Made by a program: the position numbers and the translations under genes | The notes under the pieces: generated by a model | What the model was told of the DNA's origin: nothing | The model's input: only the letters and a program-made list of their open reading frames with translations | Database searches by the model: none | In this document: positions 5,609-12,452 of the stretch, piece after piece | Layout: each line of letters opens with the position of its first letter | Numbering within the stretch: position 1 is the stretch's first letter | Origin: Ruminococcaceae bacterium UBA6855 | GTDB lineage: Bacteria; Bacillota; Clostridia; Oscillospirales; Acutalibacteraceae | Assembly: GCA_002451755.1 (NCBI GenBank) | Contig: DKDF01000072.1 | Span: 1 to 13,956 of the forward strand | Length of the DNA stretch: 13,956 nt | Direction: 5' to 3'

Positions 5609-6502
5609 CTACTTCAAATTATCAAGAGGACTGTAATTGCTGAAATTGACCACCGTTTTAGCCTGTGTCAAATGGACATACTTTTTAACCATATCAAGCG
5701 TAGTATGTCCGAGAATCTGTTGCAAAGCGTAGATATTACCGCCGTTTTCAAGATAAGAAGTTGCAAAAGTATGCCGTAACAAGTGCGGATAAATTCGGCG
5801 AGTCAATGAGCCTTGAGCGACTTTTTGAGTCTGTAGGGTCTTAAAAACCCGAGCTATCGTTGAACTTGTAATCGGTCTCCCCTGCTTCGTGAGAAACAAT
5901 GCTTCACTATCAATATCAATCGGTCTGAGGTTGATATACTTTATCAAATACCGCTTTGATTTGTTGCCGAGCGGAACAAGGCGTTGTTTGTTTCCTTTTC
6001 CATTGATAACGGCATAGCCCTCGAATATATGCACATCAGACACTTTTAAACGAATGACTTCACCACGGCGAAGACCGCTATCAAGCATAAGCGCACAAAT
6101 ACAATAATTCCGAAGCCCTTGAATATTCTTTGTGTCAAAACATGAGAAAATGAATTTAATCTCAGCAGGATTGAGAATATCAATAGTTTTTCGCTGTGCT
6201 TTCGGAAGCTTTAATTTGTCGCTAAGATTGAGAGCTGTGTAATCTTCCTCAAAAAGCCAATGCAAATAGGCTTTAATGCCCTTTATGTATGTTTTGTAAC
6301 TGTTATCACAAATACCGCGCCTACGAAGAAACAGAGCGTATTTTCGCAATATTTCAGCGTTCAACAAATGAATATCCATATCAGCACCGATATAACTAAT
6401 CATAGGTGAAACACAATTTCTGTAATAAGCAACTGTTTTCTGTGAATTCCCCTTTATCTGCTGAGTAATCAAAAACTCATCAAATGTATTTTGCAAAGTC
6501 AT
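5609..6502 (-). CDS. Tyrosine-type site-specific recombinase/integrase
   Basis: A 297-residue XerC/D-like phage integrase family protein. The N-terminal SAM-like DNA-binding domain covers about 1-95 and the catalytic domain about 105-285. The full catalytic set is visible: R145 (SGLRRGEV), K169 (NGKGNKQR), H240 and R243 (PHLLRHTFAT), H266 (LGHTTLD) and the nucleophile Y275 (VKKYVH). It therefore looks active. The size fits the short XerD-type integrases, without the extra arm-binding domain of larger phage integrases. It lies 50 bp past the 3' end of tRNA-Pro, tail to tail, the usual place for an element integrated in a tRNA gene. The gene is visibly more AT-rich than its neighbours, suggesting transfer. 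A weak GGTGAT site precedes the ATG at 6502. It could be an integrative-element remnant or a stand-alone recombinase. Confidence 0.93.
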   Translation of the reverse strand: MTLQNTFDEFLITQQIKGNSQKTVAYYRNCVSPMISYIGADMDIHLLNAEILRKYALFLRRRGICDNSYKTYIKGIKAYLHWLFEEDYTALNLSDKLKLPKAQRKTIDILNPAEIKFIFSCFDTKNIQGLRNYCICALMLDSGLRRGEVIRLKVSDVHIFEGYAVINGKGNKQRLVPLGNKSKRYLIKYINLRPIDIDSEALFLTKQGRPITSSTIARVFKTLQTQKVAQGSLTRRIYPHLLRHTFATSYLENGGNIYALQQILGHTTLDMVKKYVHLTQAKTVVNFSNYSPLDNLK

Positions 6503-6622
6503 TTTGTATCACCCATTCAAATATTTTAAAACTCAGACGATAGAATCAACGAGTTCTTTAAGCAAATCGCCAAACGTGAGAACATTTTTCAGTGTCATGT
6601 ATTCACAAAACAGCCCGGAAAG

Positions 6623-6642
6623 TGCAGAGTAAATGCAGAGTA
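6623..6642. repeat. Tandem TGCAGAGTA direct repeats upstream of the recombinase
   Basis: TGCAGAGTA occurs at 6623-6631 and 6634-6642 (11-bp period). A related inverted copy (TGCAGAGTT on the minus strand) lies at 6982-6990 before the XRE gene. They may be recombinase or regulator binding sites. Apart from these and the terminator at 6671-6710, the stretch 6503-6752 holds no credible gene. Confidence 0.4.
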
Positions 6643-6670
6643 TTGCGGACTAAACCCGCTAAAAATACAT

Positions 6671-6710
6671 AAAAATCCCGGAACACCGTTATTGATGTTC
6701 CGGGATTTTT
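6671..6710 (-). terminator. Strong terminator between the XRE and recombinase genes
   Basis: Perfect 15-bp inverted repeat (6671-6685 with 6696-6710) with a 10-nt loop and A/T tracts at both ends, so it can act on either strand. On the minus strand it would end the XRE transcript and insulate the recombinase. Confidence 0.85.
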
Positions 6711-6752
6711 TGTTTTACGCTACGGTCTCAAACCCAGCAGCTCTATACGCTT

Positions 6753-6965
6753 TTACGGATATCTTTTTATTTCATCCGTCTCACCCAGAAGGTAGTCTAT
6801 GCTTGTGTCATAGAATCGGGAAAGTTTTATAAGCACTGCTGTCGGAAGGTCGTTCTCTCCTGTCTCATACTTGGAATACCCCGTCTGAGACATTCCGAGA
6901 ATTTTTGCAACTTGTGTTTGATTAAGGTCGTGATCCTCTCGAAGATCACGAATTCTCTTATACAT
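6753..6965 (-). CDS. XRE-family (Cro/CI-like) transcriptional regulator
   Basis: A 70-residue protein that is a single helix-turn-helix domain: MYKRIRDLREDHDLNQTQVAKILGMSQTGYSKYETGENDLPTAVLIKLSRFYDTSIDYLLGET. The QTQVAKILGMSQTGYSKYE segment (about 17-35) is the DNA-binding pair of helices. There is no extra effector or peptidase domain, so it is probably a simple dimeric repressor. The ATG at 6965 was chosen; a TTG at 6983 would add six residues (MRCRYK) but has no ribosome binding site. It is divergent from the operon starting at 7111. Two related CTGAAAyAGG sites lie in the shared promoter region, suggesting control of itself and the operon. Confidence 0.88.
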   Translation of the reverse strand: MYKRIRDLREDHDLNQTQVAKILGMSQTGYSKYETGENDLPTAVLIKLSRFYDTSIDYLLGETDEIKRYP

Positions 6966-7001
6966 TTTATACCTGCACCTCAACTCTGCACTGTGAAAAA
7001 A

Positions 7002-7007
7002 ATTATA
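7002..7007 (-). promoter_or_regulatory. Probable -10 of the XRE gene promoter
   Basis: TATAAT on the minus strand, with only a weak -35 (CAATAC at 17-bp spacing). The site CTCTGAAACAGGG (7013-7025) lies in the spacer, where a bound repressor would block the promoter. Confidence 0.4.
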
Positions 7008-7011
7008 TTCT

Positions 7012-7053
7012 ACCCTGTTTCAGAGTATTGACATTTAACCTGAAATAGGTTAA
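7012..7053. promoter_or_regulatory. Two operator-like sites between the XRE gene and the divergent operon
   Basis: Site 1 (7035-7053) is a perfect palindrome, TTAACCT-GAAAT-AGGTTAA, lying between the -35 and -10 of the operon promoter. Site 2 (7012-7026), read on the minus strand, is ACTCTGAAACAGGGT; it shares CTGAAAyAGG with site 1 and overlaps the XRE promoter spacer. The pairing of two related sites with two divergent promoters is typical of small XRE repressors. Confidence 0.6.
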
Positions 7054-7056
7054 GAT
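7028..7056 (+). promoter_or_regulatory. Sigma-A promoter of the 7111-10266 operon
   Basis: TTGACA (7028-7033, perfect), 17-bp spacer filled by the palindrome, TAAGAT (7051-7056, 4/6). Predicted start is near 7063, giving a 48-nt leader. Confidence 0.6.
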
Positions 7057-7110
7057 TTTCTTAGCGTTCTAAAAGCGCAAAAACAAGAGCAGAAAGGAGG
7101 AGCAGCAGCA

Positions 7111-7308
7111 ATAAAAAAAGTCCTTATCGTTTTCATGTGTCTGATGGTTGCATTTTTCGCATCCTGCACACGCTCGCAGAAGTCGTTCACATGTGACCTC
7201 TGCGGAAAAGAATCGACCGGAAAGCGCTATGAAAGCACAGTCATGGACGACAATGTCGTAATATGCGAAAATTGCTATAACGAGATAGCACAGATGTATA
7301 ACTCGTAA
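7111..7308 (+). CDS. Small zinc-ribbon-like lipoprotein, apparently starting at ATA
   Basis: A 65-residue product if translation begins at ATA 7111. Read from there it starts (M)KKVLIVFMCLMVAFFASC, a proper lipoprotein signal: two lysines, a hydrophobic core and an FASC lipobox with Cys19. The mature part is about 47 residues with two paired cysteines (CDLC and CENC, spaced about 23 residues) that could bind zinc. A strong AAAGGAGGAG site (7094-7103) ends 7 nt before the ATA. No ATG, GTG, TTG or CTG is in frame between the stop upstream and codon 9. The ATG at codon 9 (7135) would leave a signal with no basic residues and no ribosome binding site. The gene ends directly against the next open frame and is the first of the operon. 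Function unknown. A sequencing error (ATA for ATG) is the main alternative. Confidence 0.65.
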   Translation: MKKVLIVFMCLMVAFFASCTRSQKSFTCDLCGKESTGKRYESTVMDDNVVICENCYNEIAQMYNS

Positions 7309-7329
7309 ATGTGGGCGGTGGGCAGAATT

Positions 7330-7797
7330 ATGAAAAAGGTAATAGCAATAGTGATAGCTTTGGTTGTCGTATGTACAGGCGCATATTTCATATTCTTTCA
7401 AAAAAGCGACGAAGAAAAGATTGTGGAATGCCTGGAAAAATTCGAAACCGCATACGCAAGCGGTGATTTAAACGGGTGCATAGAATGTTTTGACGCGAAG
7501 AGCAGAAACGCCCTCAAGGGATTCGGAACGCTCGGTTCAATGGTTCAGGGCAGCGTCGGTCCGTTCAACTTCAACCTGGGCGGCGACATGTTCAGCAGTT
7601 TGTTCTCAATCGGCGTCGCCACAGAGGATGAACAGGTAAAGTTCACCGTCAAAAAAATCGTTTTTACAGATGACACTCACGCCAGAGTGACCGCCGATGT
7701 CTGGACAAGTGAAGACTATTTATATGCGGAGAGCACAACCGAGCAAACATTTGATATGGTAAAAGAAAACGGCGACTGGTACTTAGTCGAATTCTAA
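7330..7797 (+). CDS. Membrane-anchored protein with NTF2/DUF4878-like domain
   Basis: A 155-residue protein with an N-terminal signal anchor (MKKVIAIVIALVVVCTGAYFIFF) followed by an extracytoplasmic domain. The pattern DEEKIVECLEKFETAYASGDLNGCIECFDAKSRN, a central glycine/phenylalanine-rich loop and the ending FDMVKENGDWYLVEF is the typical shape of an NTF2-like fold (DUF4878 type), in which a helical start is followed by strands and a final W-Y strand. No catalytic residues are evident; such domains usually bind a ligand or partner protein. The ATG at 7330 is preceded by GGTGGG at 7 nt; an in-frame ATG at 7309 directly abuts the previous stop but has no site. The next gene starts 15 bp downstream. 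Confidence 0.8.
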   Translation: MKKVIAIVIALVVVCTGAYFIFFQKSDEEKIVECLEKFETAYASGDLNGCIECFDAKSRNALKGFGTLGSMVQGSVGPFNFNLGGDMFSSLFSIGVATEDEQVKFTVKKIVFTDDTHARVTADVWTSEDYLYAESTTEQTFDMVKENGDWYLVEF

Positions 7798-7812
7798 CGA
7801 GGAGGTCATACC

Positions 7813-8508
7813 ATGAAATATTGCAGCAAATGCGGCAAAGAAATCGCGGGGACGGAATCATTTTGCCCCGTATGCGGAACAAAAATTCCCGGAGACGGTG
7901 CAGAAAATTCCGCACCGTTATTCAGCAAAGCCCCAAAATCCGCTTCTTACAGCGGATATACAGGCAAGATCATAAATTCATACAACAATCTCAAAGAAGC
8001 GAAGCCGCTGTTTTTAGCCACGGCGGCGGCATTTATTCTCAACATTGCGCTCATGTTCTCGGACATGATAGAAATACGGATTATTTTTTCTTCAAAGAGC
8101 GGATCCTTCATCAAGGTGCTCAATGAAATGAAGAAGCTCATTGAAAGCTACGGCGGTTCCGCATCGGACACGGGAGACGCACAGTATCTGCTTCCGCTTC
8201 TCAACATAGGCGTCATAGCAGCGGTTGCCGCCATTGTGTTCACCGTTCTTCCGATCGTTCTTGGAAAAGCATATCAGAAGAAATATCTGATACTCAATTA
8301 CATCGCCTCGATATATAACTTCCTGCTGTATTTTGTAATTGTACTTGTATACTCGCAGGCTTCATCCTCGGAGATAGAAATAAAGTTCATGGCTTATGTC
8401 TATCTTGCGGAAACGGTATTTGCGTTTATTATAACCAAGCTGTTTTCATCGAAGCTCAAAAAGACACAGAAAGCTGCAATTGCAGCAGGAACGGAGAGCA
8501 CAAAATGA
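7813..8508 (+). CDS. Zinc-ribbon membrane protein
   Basis: A 231-residue protein. It opens with a classic zinc ribbon (CSKCGKEIAGTESFCPVCG; C4, C7, C18, C21), then a linker (about 25-60) and four predicted transmembrane segments (about 64-83, 125-151, 158-180, 190-212), ending in a basic, alanine-rich tail. The ribbon is expected to face the cytoplasm. Proteins of this layout are common in Clostridia next to surface lipoproteins, but their role is not defined. It has the best ribosome binding site of the cluster (GAGGAGGT, 7798-7806). Its stop overlaps the start of the next gene (ATGA), showing translational coupling. Confidence 0.85.
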   Translation: MKYCSKCGKEIAGTESFCPVCGTKIPGDGAENSAPLFSKAPKSASYSGYTGKIINSYNNLKEAKPLFLATAAAFILNIALMFSDMIEIRIIFSSKSGSFIKVLNEMKKLIESYGGSASDTGDAQYLLPLLNIGVIAAVAAIVFTVLPIVLGKAYQKKYLILNYIASIYNFLLYFVIVLVYSQASSSEIEIKFMAYVYLAETVFAFIITKLFSSKLKKTQKAAIAAGTESTK

Positions 8509-9383
8509 CAAAAAGGATTTTTGCTTTAATCTCGGTCTTATTGATTTTATTTTCTTTTGCCGCCTGCAAGAAAAACAAGACCAAGGATATAGAAGTCATA
8601 AAGGGCGGTTCGGCAAGCGAAAGCGGAGAGAGCGGCAAGAGCAGTAAGAATTCTTCCGGCATTGTGCTTGATCCGTTCAAAGGGCTTGATATAACGGTCA
8701 CAGGTATATCCCCTTTCTGCCAGGTTTCAATCAACACCTCGGAGTGCGACCCCGAGGTGCAGGAAAAAGTCAAATTTTCAGCAGACAAGGATCGTTATGC
8801 CAACGGAGAAAAGGCCACAATAACAGCTTCGCTGAGCCCCGCCAACGGCGGATATACTCTTGCAAGCGAAACAAAGCAGTTCGACATATCAAATATGCCG
8901 GAATATATAACATCCGTTGAAGGGCTCAACCTTGATTCGCTCAAGAAAGAGCGCGACGATTTTGTAACAGCTCAATGTGCGAAAGCGGTAGACAACACTT
9001 ATCTTATGGATGCATATGGTGGTTTTATAATCGCCGAGGTGACAGAAAAAACTTTAGTCGACACATATATGGTTTCTCTCAAAGCCAATAAGCGGAGTCT
9101 TTTCCCCGACTCCGTCCATGATAAGGTGTACAATAAAATCTGCTTCATCTATCGTTTTTCATGCAAAAGCAAAAGTGAGTATGGCACTACTGCAAACATA
9201 TATACTTGCGTATGTGCAGAGAATGTTGTGAAATATCCTGACGGAACACTGAAATGGGGAACGAGCAGTGCCGACGCCCTGGACTTCAGTATCGCTTCTT
9301 CCGTCAACAGCACCAACGAAGTAATTGCATCAAATATCACCAGCTGGAGCGACAGCTACGATATCAAGGAAATCAAAAACTAA
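8505..9383 (+). CDS. Lipoprotein with Ig-like N-terminal domain
   Basis: A 292-residue lipoprotein. The signal MTKRIFALISVLLILFSFAAC has a FAAC lipobox (Cys21), followed by a lysine/serine/glycine-rich linker to about residue 52. Residues about 55-130 (DPFKGLDITVTGISPFCQVSINTS..., then ADKDRYANGEKATITASLSP) resemble the Ig-like domain that follows zinc ribbons in many Firmicutes surface proteins. The remainder (about 140-292) is an unassigned mixed alpha/beta domain with several cysteines and aromatic-rich strands. It is expected on the outer face of the membrane. The start overlaps the stop of the zinc-ribbon gene by 4 bp, so the two products are probably made together and may form a complex. 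Function unknown. Confidence 0.82.
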   Translation: MTKRIFALISVLLILFSFAACKKNKTKDIEVIKGGSASESGESGKSSKNSSGIVLDPFKGLDITVTGISPFCQVSINTSECDPEVQEKVKFSADKDRYANGEKATITASLSPANGGYTLASETKQFDISNMPEYITSVEGLNLDSLKKERDDFVTAQCAKAVDNTYLMDAYGGFIIAEVTEKTLVDTYMVSLKANKRSLFPDSVHDKVYNKICFIYRFSCKSKSEYGTTANIYTCVCAENVVKYPDGTLKWGTSSADALDFSIASSVNSTNEVIASNITSWSDSYDIKEIKN

Positions 9384-9398
9384 GGATATTTCACGGCT

Positions 9399-9845
9399 TT
9401 GAAAAAGATATATGACAGCAACCGGGCTTCGCGAGTTGTGCAGGCGATGAAAAATCCATACCTACTGCGCAACGCCATTCTTGCCGCGGTTCTTGTGACA
9501 TTCTATCTGACTGTAGGATGTCCGCTAAAGCAGCTGTTCGGCATCCCCTGCCCGGGATGCGGAATGACGCGCGCAGTATTAGCCATGCTCAGGCTTGATA
9601 TACGCGCCGCGATTCGGTTTCATCCGATGGTTCCTGCGCTGCCGCCCGCAGCTGCCGTATATCTCTTCAGAAAACACATTCCAAAAAAAGTCACGATATT
9701 TCTTGCAGTTATGTTTTTTACTGCTTTGTTCGCGGTATATATTTTCAGGCTCATCGGCAAAAGTGAAATTGTTATGTTTGATTTTTGCAACAGCATAATT
9801 TATAAGCTGTTCAAAATATTTAAATCTCGAGAAAGAGGATGGTAA
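9399..9845 (+). CDS. DUF2752 family membrane protein
   Basis: A 148-residue protein with the DUF2752 hallmark CPGCGMTRA (C51, C54, R58) between hydrophobic segments: about 24-47, about 76-92 and 98-120, with the motif at a membrane boundary. The family has no established function; the CxxCGxTR core suggests a metal or redox site. The start is probably TTG at 9399, 15 bp after the previous stop with AAGGA upstream at somewhat long spacing (12 nt). The first in-frame ATG is codon 17 (9447) with no good site, and would leave only a few residues before the first membrane helix. The stop is 4 bp before the next ATG. Confidence 0.8.
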   Translation: MKKIYDSNRASRVVQAMKNPYLLRNAILAAVLVTFYLTVGCPLKQLFGIPCPGCGMTRAVLAMLRLDIRAAIRFHPMVPALPPAAAVYLFRKHIPKKVTIFLAVMFFTALFAVYIFRLIGKSEIVMFDFCNSIIYKLFKIFKSRERGW

Positions 9846-9849
9846 AACA

Positions 9850-10266
9850 ATGGCAAAGACAACAATTGTGCCTCTCAAAAGCGGCACAGGCATCGCCGGC
9901 GTGACAAACGCGGCAGCAGAAGCGCTCAGAGCGCAGGGATTCGAGTGCACACCGGTCATATTGAACGACACGCTCGCAAACCTGAATGTCAAGATCGACC
10001 GTGACGGCATAAAGAACATAATCGGTCTCGGTCTTGAATGCAAGGTCACGCTCACACTCATGAATGACTCGCTCAACGTGAGCGTTGAGGACGAGTGGAG
10101 CAACAAGATAATCGCTATCGCGCTCGGTTGGTTTGTGTGCCTCATTCCGTTAATAACCGGTATTGTAGGATGCGTAAATCAGTCCGGTCTCTCAAAGAAG
10201 ATCTTCAACGCGGTACAGATGGCTGCCGCTTCTCAGCAGGACAATCCCACTCCCCCGACGGCATAA
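9850..10266 (+). CDS. Conserved small membrane protein of unknown function
   Basis: A 138-residue protein. Residues 1-82 form a soluble alpha/beta domain (TTIVPLKSGTGIAGVTNAAAEALRAQGF, then strands around DRDGIKNIIGLGLECKVTLTLMNDSLNVSVEDEW). One transmembrane segment follows (about 86-108, IIAIALGWFVCLIPLITGIVGCV), then NQSGLSKKIFNAVQMAA and a proline-rich tail. The pairing of a small domain with a GWFxCLIPxITGIVG-type helix is one I associate with uncharacterised Clostridia proteins. It is the last gene of the operon, with a strong terminator 20 bp after the stop. An AGAGG site lies 9 or more nt upstream of the ATG, overlapping the end of the previous gene. Confidence 0.75.
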   Translation: MAKTTIVPLKSGTGIAGVTNAAAEALRAQGFECTPVILNDTLANLNVKIDRDGIKNIIGLGLECKVTLTLMNDSLNVSVEDEWSNKIIAIALGWFVCLIPLITGIVGCVNQSGLSKKIFNAVQMAAASQQDNPTPPTA

Positions 10267-10280
10267 AGCTCCAAGGCAAC

Positions 10281-10328
10281 AAAAAGCAGGATGTTGAAAA
10301 CAAATCAACATCCTGCGCTTTTTATTTT
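10281..10328. terminator. Bidirectional terminator between the operon and the fucosidase gene
   Basis: Perfect 12-bp stem (GCAGGATGTTGA/TCAACATCCTGC, 10286-10297 with 10305-10316), 7-nt loop. It is followed on the plus strand by GCTTTTTATTTT, and on the minus strand by TTTTTGTTG. It serves both convergent units. Confidence 0.9.
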
Positions 10329-10332
10329 GTCT

Positions 10333-11625
10333 TTACTTCACTCCGCCGAGTTCGAAGGCATAGAGCCAGCCGCACTTCATTTCGTCGGGGTTTATCTGCG
10401 GGAAGACGAGCTTTGCTTTGCCGTTATCGTTTTCGACGGCTATGGGCGCGTCATGTGCTAAAAGCTTTGCCTTTATATCCGGATTGTAATCCACCTTGTC
10501 GAGCGTGAGGCTGCCGAACGGATAGGCGTTCGTTATTGCGTAGACCTTGTCACCCTTTTTGGTGTAATGTGTACCCTCCTGCGGCGCTTTGGTATAAATG
10601 CGCGTGCCGTAGATAGCGTCGCCGTTGACACTGAGCCACTTGCCCATATCGAGCAGGCGCTCCTGCATAATAACAGGAATGGTGCCGTCCGCGGCGGGGC
10701 CGATATTGAGCAGGAAGTTGCCGCCCTTCGAGACGAGCGAGCAGAGCGTTTCGATGAGCTCTTTGCTGCTCAGATATTCGTCAACGCCCTCGATGCGGTT
10801 GAGTCCGAACGATGCACCGATGCCGCGGCACTCCTCGAACGGGCGGTCGAGCTCGACTTCTTCGATGCGTCTGCCGTTGTCGATTATGCCATATTCGGTG
10901 GTGAAATTGCCGCCCAGGCGACCTCTTGTCTCCGTGCCCCAGCGGTCATTGGGGACTATCGTATCTTTGACGGGCGATTCGTTATAGAGCCACTGGAGGA
11001 AATCGGTCGAGTGCCAGACGGAGCTCGGGTGATCCCACTCCCCGTCCGTGAACAGAGTCCACGGCTCGTATTTTGTTATAAGCTCTTTGAGCATCGGGAT
11101 AAGATGCTTTACGGCATACTCCTCGGGATCTTTGAGATAGAGCGGATGGAACCACTCATAAACCGAATGGTAGACGCCAAACTTGACATCCGTCTTTTCG
11201 AGCGCGGCTTTCAGTTCGCTGCAGAAATCCCTGTGGGGTCCGACATCGACGCTGTTCCAGTTCCATGCGTAGTCGCTCTTGAACAGGCAGAAGCCGTCAT
11301 GGTGCTTCGAGACGAGGTTTATATACTTTGCGCCGGACTTTTCAAAGAGCTGCGCCCACTCGTCGGCATCAAAAAGCTCTGCTTTAAATCCGCTGACAAA
11401 GTCCTCATACTGCGTTCCGGGGGCATACACCCTGTCGTGGAACTTGCGCGCGGCGCTGTTCTCGTCGCGTATCTGCTGCATATACCACTCGGCATACTGC
11501 CCTTTTTCGGTATACGCGGGCACGGAATAGAGACCCCAGTGGATGAATATGCCGAACTTCGCGTCCGCGAACCAATCCGGCACATGGCGGCTGTTGAGTG
11601 ATTCCCAGTTGTTTTCGTAATGCAT
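10333..11625 (-). CDS. Alpha-L-fucosidase, GH29, cytoplasmic
   Basis: A 430-residue retaining alpha-L-fucosidase. The N-terminal catalytic (beta/alpha)8-like domain holds the family landmarks WFADAKFGIFIHWGLYSVPAY (18-38), EWY (46-48), SKHHDGFCLF (106-115) and LFTDGEWDHP (191-200). D194 is the expected nucleophile. These are followed by RGIGASFGLNR, KGGNFLLNIGPAADG and a short C-terminal beta domain (about 350-430). There is no signal peptide, so it acts on fucosylated oligosaccharides after import. The layout fits the broad-specificity GH29-A type, but the acid/base residue cannot be assigned reliably by eye. The ATG at 11625 follows GGAGAG by 6 nt and lies 18 bp after the HAD gene's stop, so the two are an operon. 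No L-fucose pathway genes or sugar transporter are in the window. Confidence 0.93.
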   Translation of the reverse strand: MHYENNWESLNSRHVPDWFADAKFGIFIHWGLYSVPAYTEKGQYAEWYMQQIRDENSAARKFHDRVYAPGTQYEDFVSGFKAELFDADEWAQLFEKSGAKYINLVSKHHDGFCLFKSDYAWNWNSVDVGPHRDFCSELKAALEKTDVKFGVYHSVYEWFHPLYLKDPEEYAVKHLIPMLKELITKYEPWTLFTDGEWDHPSSVWHSTDFLQWLYNESPVKDTIVPNDRWGTETRGRLGGNFTTEYGIIDNGRRIEEVELDRPFEECRGIGASFGLNRIEGVDEYLSSKELIETLCSLVSKGGNFLLNIGPAADGTIPVIMQERLLDMGKWLSVNGDAIYGTRIYTKAPQEGTHYTKKGDKVYAITNAYPFGSLTLDKVDYNPDIKAKLLAHDAPIAVENDNGKAKLVFPQINPDEMKCGWLYAFELGGVK

Positions 11626-11643
11626 TTTAACTCTCCGTTTTTG

Positions 11644-12423
11644 TTATATTTCCGAAAAGACGTCGCCGACGCCATTGAATATATATGTGGGTCTGTAGGG
11701 ATAGAGATTGACATCCTCAAGGCTCGTGACTCCCGAAAGGACGAGAACTGTGTCGAGACCTGTTTCGATACCCGCGATGACATCCGTGTCCATTCTGTCG
11801 CCTATCATAGCTGCCTCCGCCGAGTGGACGCCGAGCATTTTGAGTCCCGTGCGCATCATGAGCGGATTGGGTTTGCCGACGAAATACGCTTTCTTGCCCG
11901 TCGCCATCTCTATGGGAGATATGAGCGCGCGGCACGCGGGAACGATGCCGTCCTCGACGGGACCCGTGAGATCGGTATTCGTGCCGATGAGCTTCGCGCC
12001 GTTTCTGACAAGATTCGACGCATGGACGACCGTCTCATAGTTATAGCTCGAAGTCTCGCCGACTATGACATAATCCGGGTCGATGCTGTTCATCGTGATG
12101 CCCTGATCGTAGAGCGCGTTGACAAGTCCGGGCGCGCCGATAACATACGCTGAACAGCCGGGCTTCTGACTGCTGATAAATTTTGCCGTCGCGAGGGCGC
12201 TGGTATAGAAATGGCTCTCGTCAACATAAAGTCCCATTCTCTCAAGCTTCTGCTGAAGCTCACGCGGCGAGCGTTCGCTAGAATTCGTCAGGAACAGGAA
12301 CGACTTGTTTTCTTTATACAGCCACTCCACGAACTCTTTGACATCCGGAAGCAGTCTGTCTCCGTGATATATGACGCCGTCCATATCACATATAAATCCT
12401 TTTTTGGCTTTTAATGCATCCAT
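11644..12423 (-). CDS. HAD-IIA (NagD-like) sugar phosphatase
   Basis: A 259-residue haloacid dehalogenase superfamily phosphatase of subfamily IIA. Motif I is FICDMDGVIYHG with nucleophile D13 and acid/base D15; motif II is FLTNSS (T46, N47); motif III lysine is K184 in VGKPNP; motif IV is MIGDRMDTDV (D209, D214). The C2-type cap lies between about 80 and 170. Members dephosphorylate sugar phosphates, nucleotides or p-nitrophenyl phosphate; the physiological substrate here is unknown. The strong GGGAGGG site at 12428-12434 fixes the ATG at 12423. Placement directly ahead of an alpha-fucosidase hints at a sugar-phosphate housekeeping role in glycoside catabolism, which is inference. Confidence 0.9.
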   Translation of the reverse strand: MDALKAKKGFICDMDGVIYHGDRLLPDVKEFVEWLYKENKSFLFLTNSSERSPRELQQKLERMGLYVDESHFYTSALATAKFISSQKPGCSAYVIGAPGLVNALYDQGITMNSIDPDYVIVGETSSYNYETVVHASNLVRNGAKLIGTNTDLTGPVEDGIVPACRALISPIEMATGKKAYFVGKPNPLMMRTGLKMLGVHSAEAAMIGDRMDTDVIAGIETGLDTVLVLSGVTSLEDVNLYPYRPTYIFNGVGDVFSEI

Positions 12424-12452
12424 ATTTTCCCTCCCACTAATTGTTTGAAATA

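Noticed and set aside
6533..6598. 21-residue open frame (MTLKNVLTFGDLLKELVDSIV) before the recombinase
   Set aside because: It reads like protein and might be a leader or excisionase remnant, but has no ribosome binding site and is too short to support.
10567..11601. 344-codon plus-strand frame inside the fucosidase gene
   Set aside because: Antisense shadow caused by high-GC codon use; the minus strand encodes a clear GH29 enzyme.
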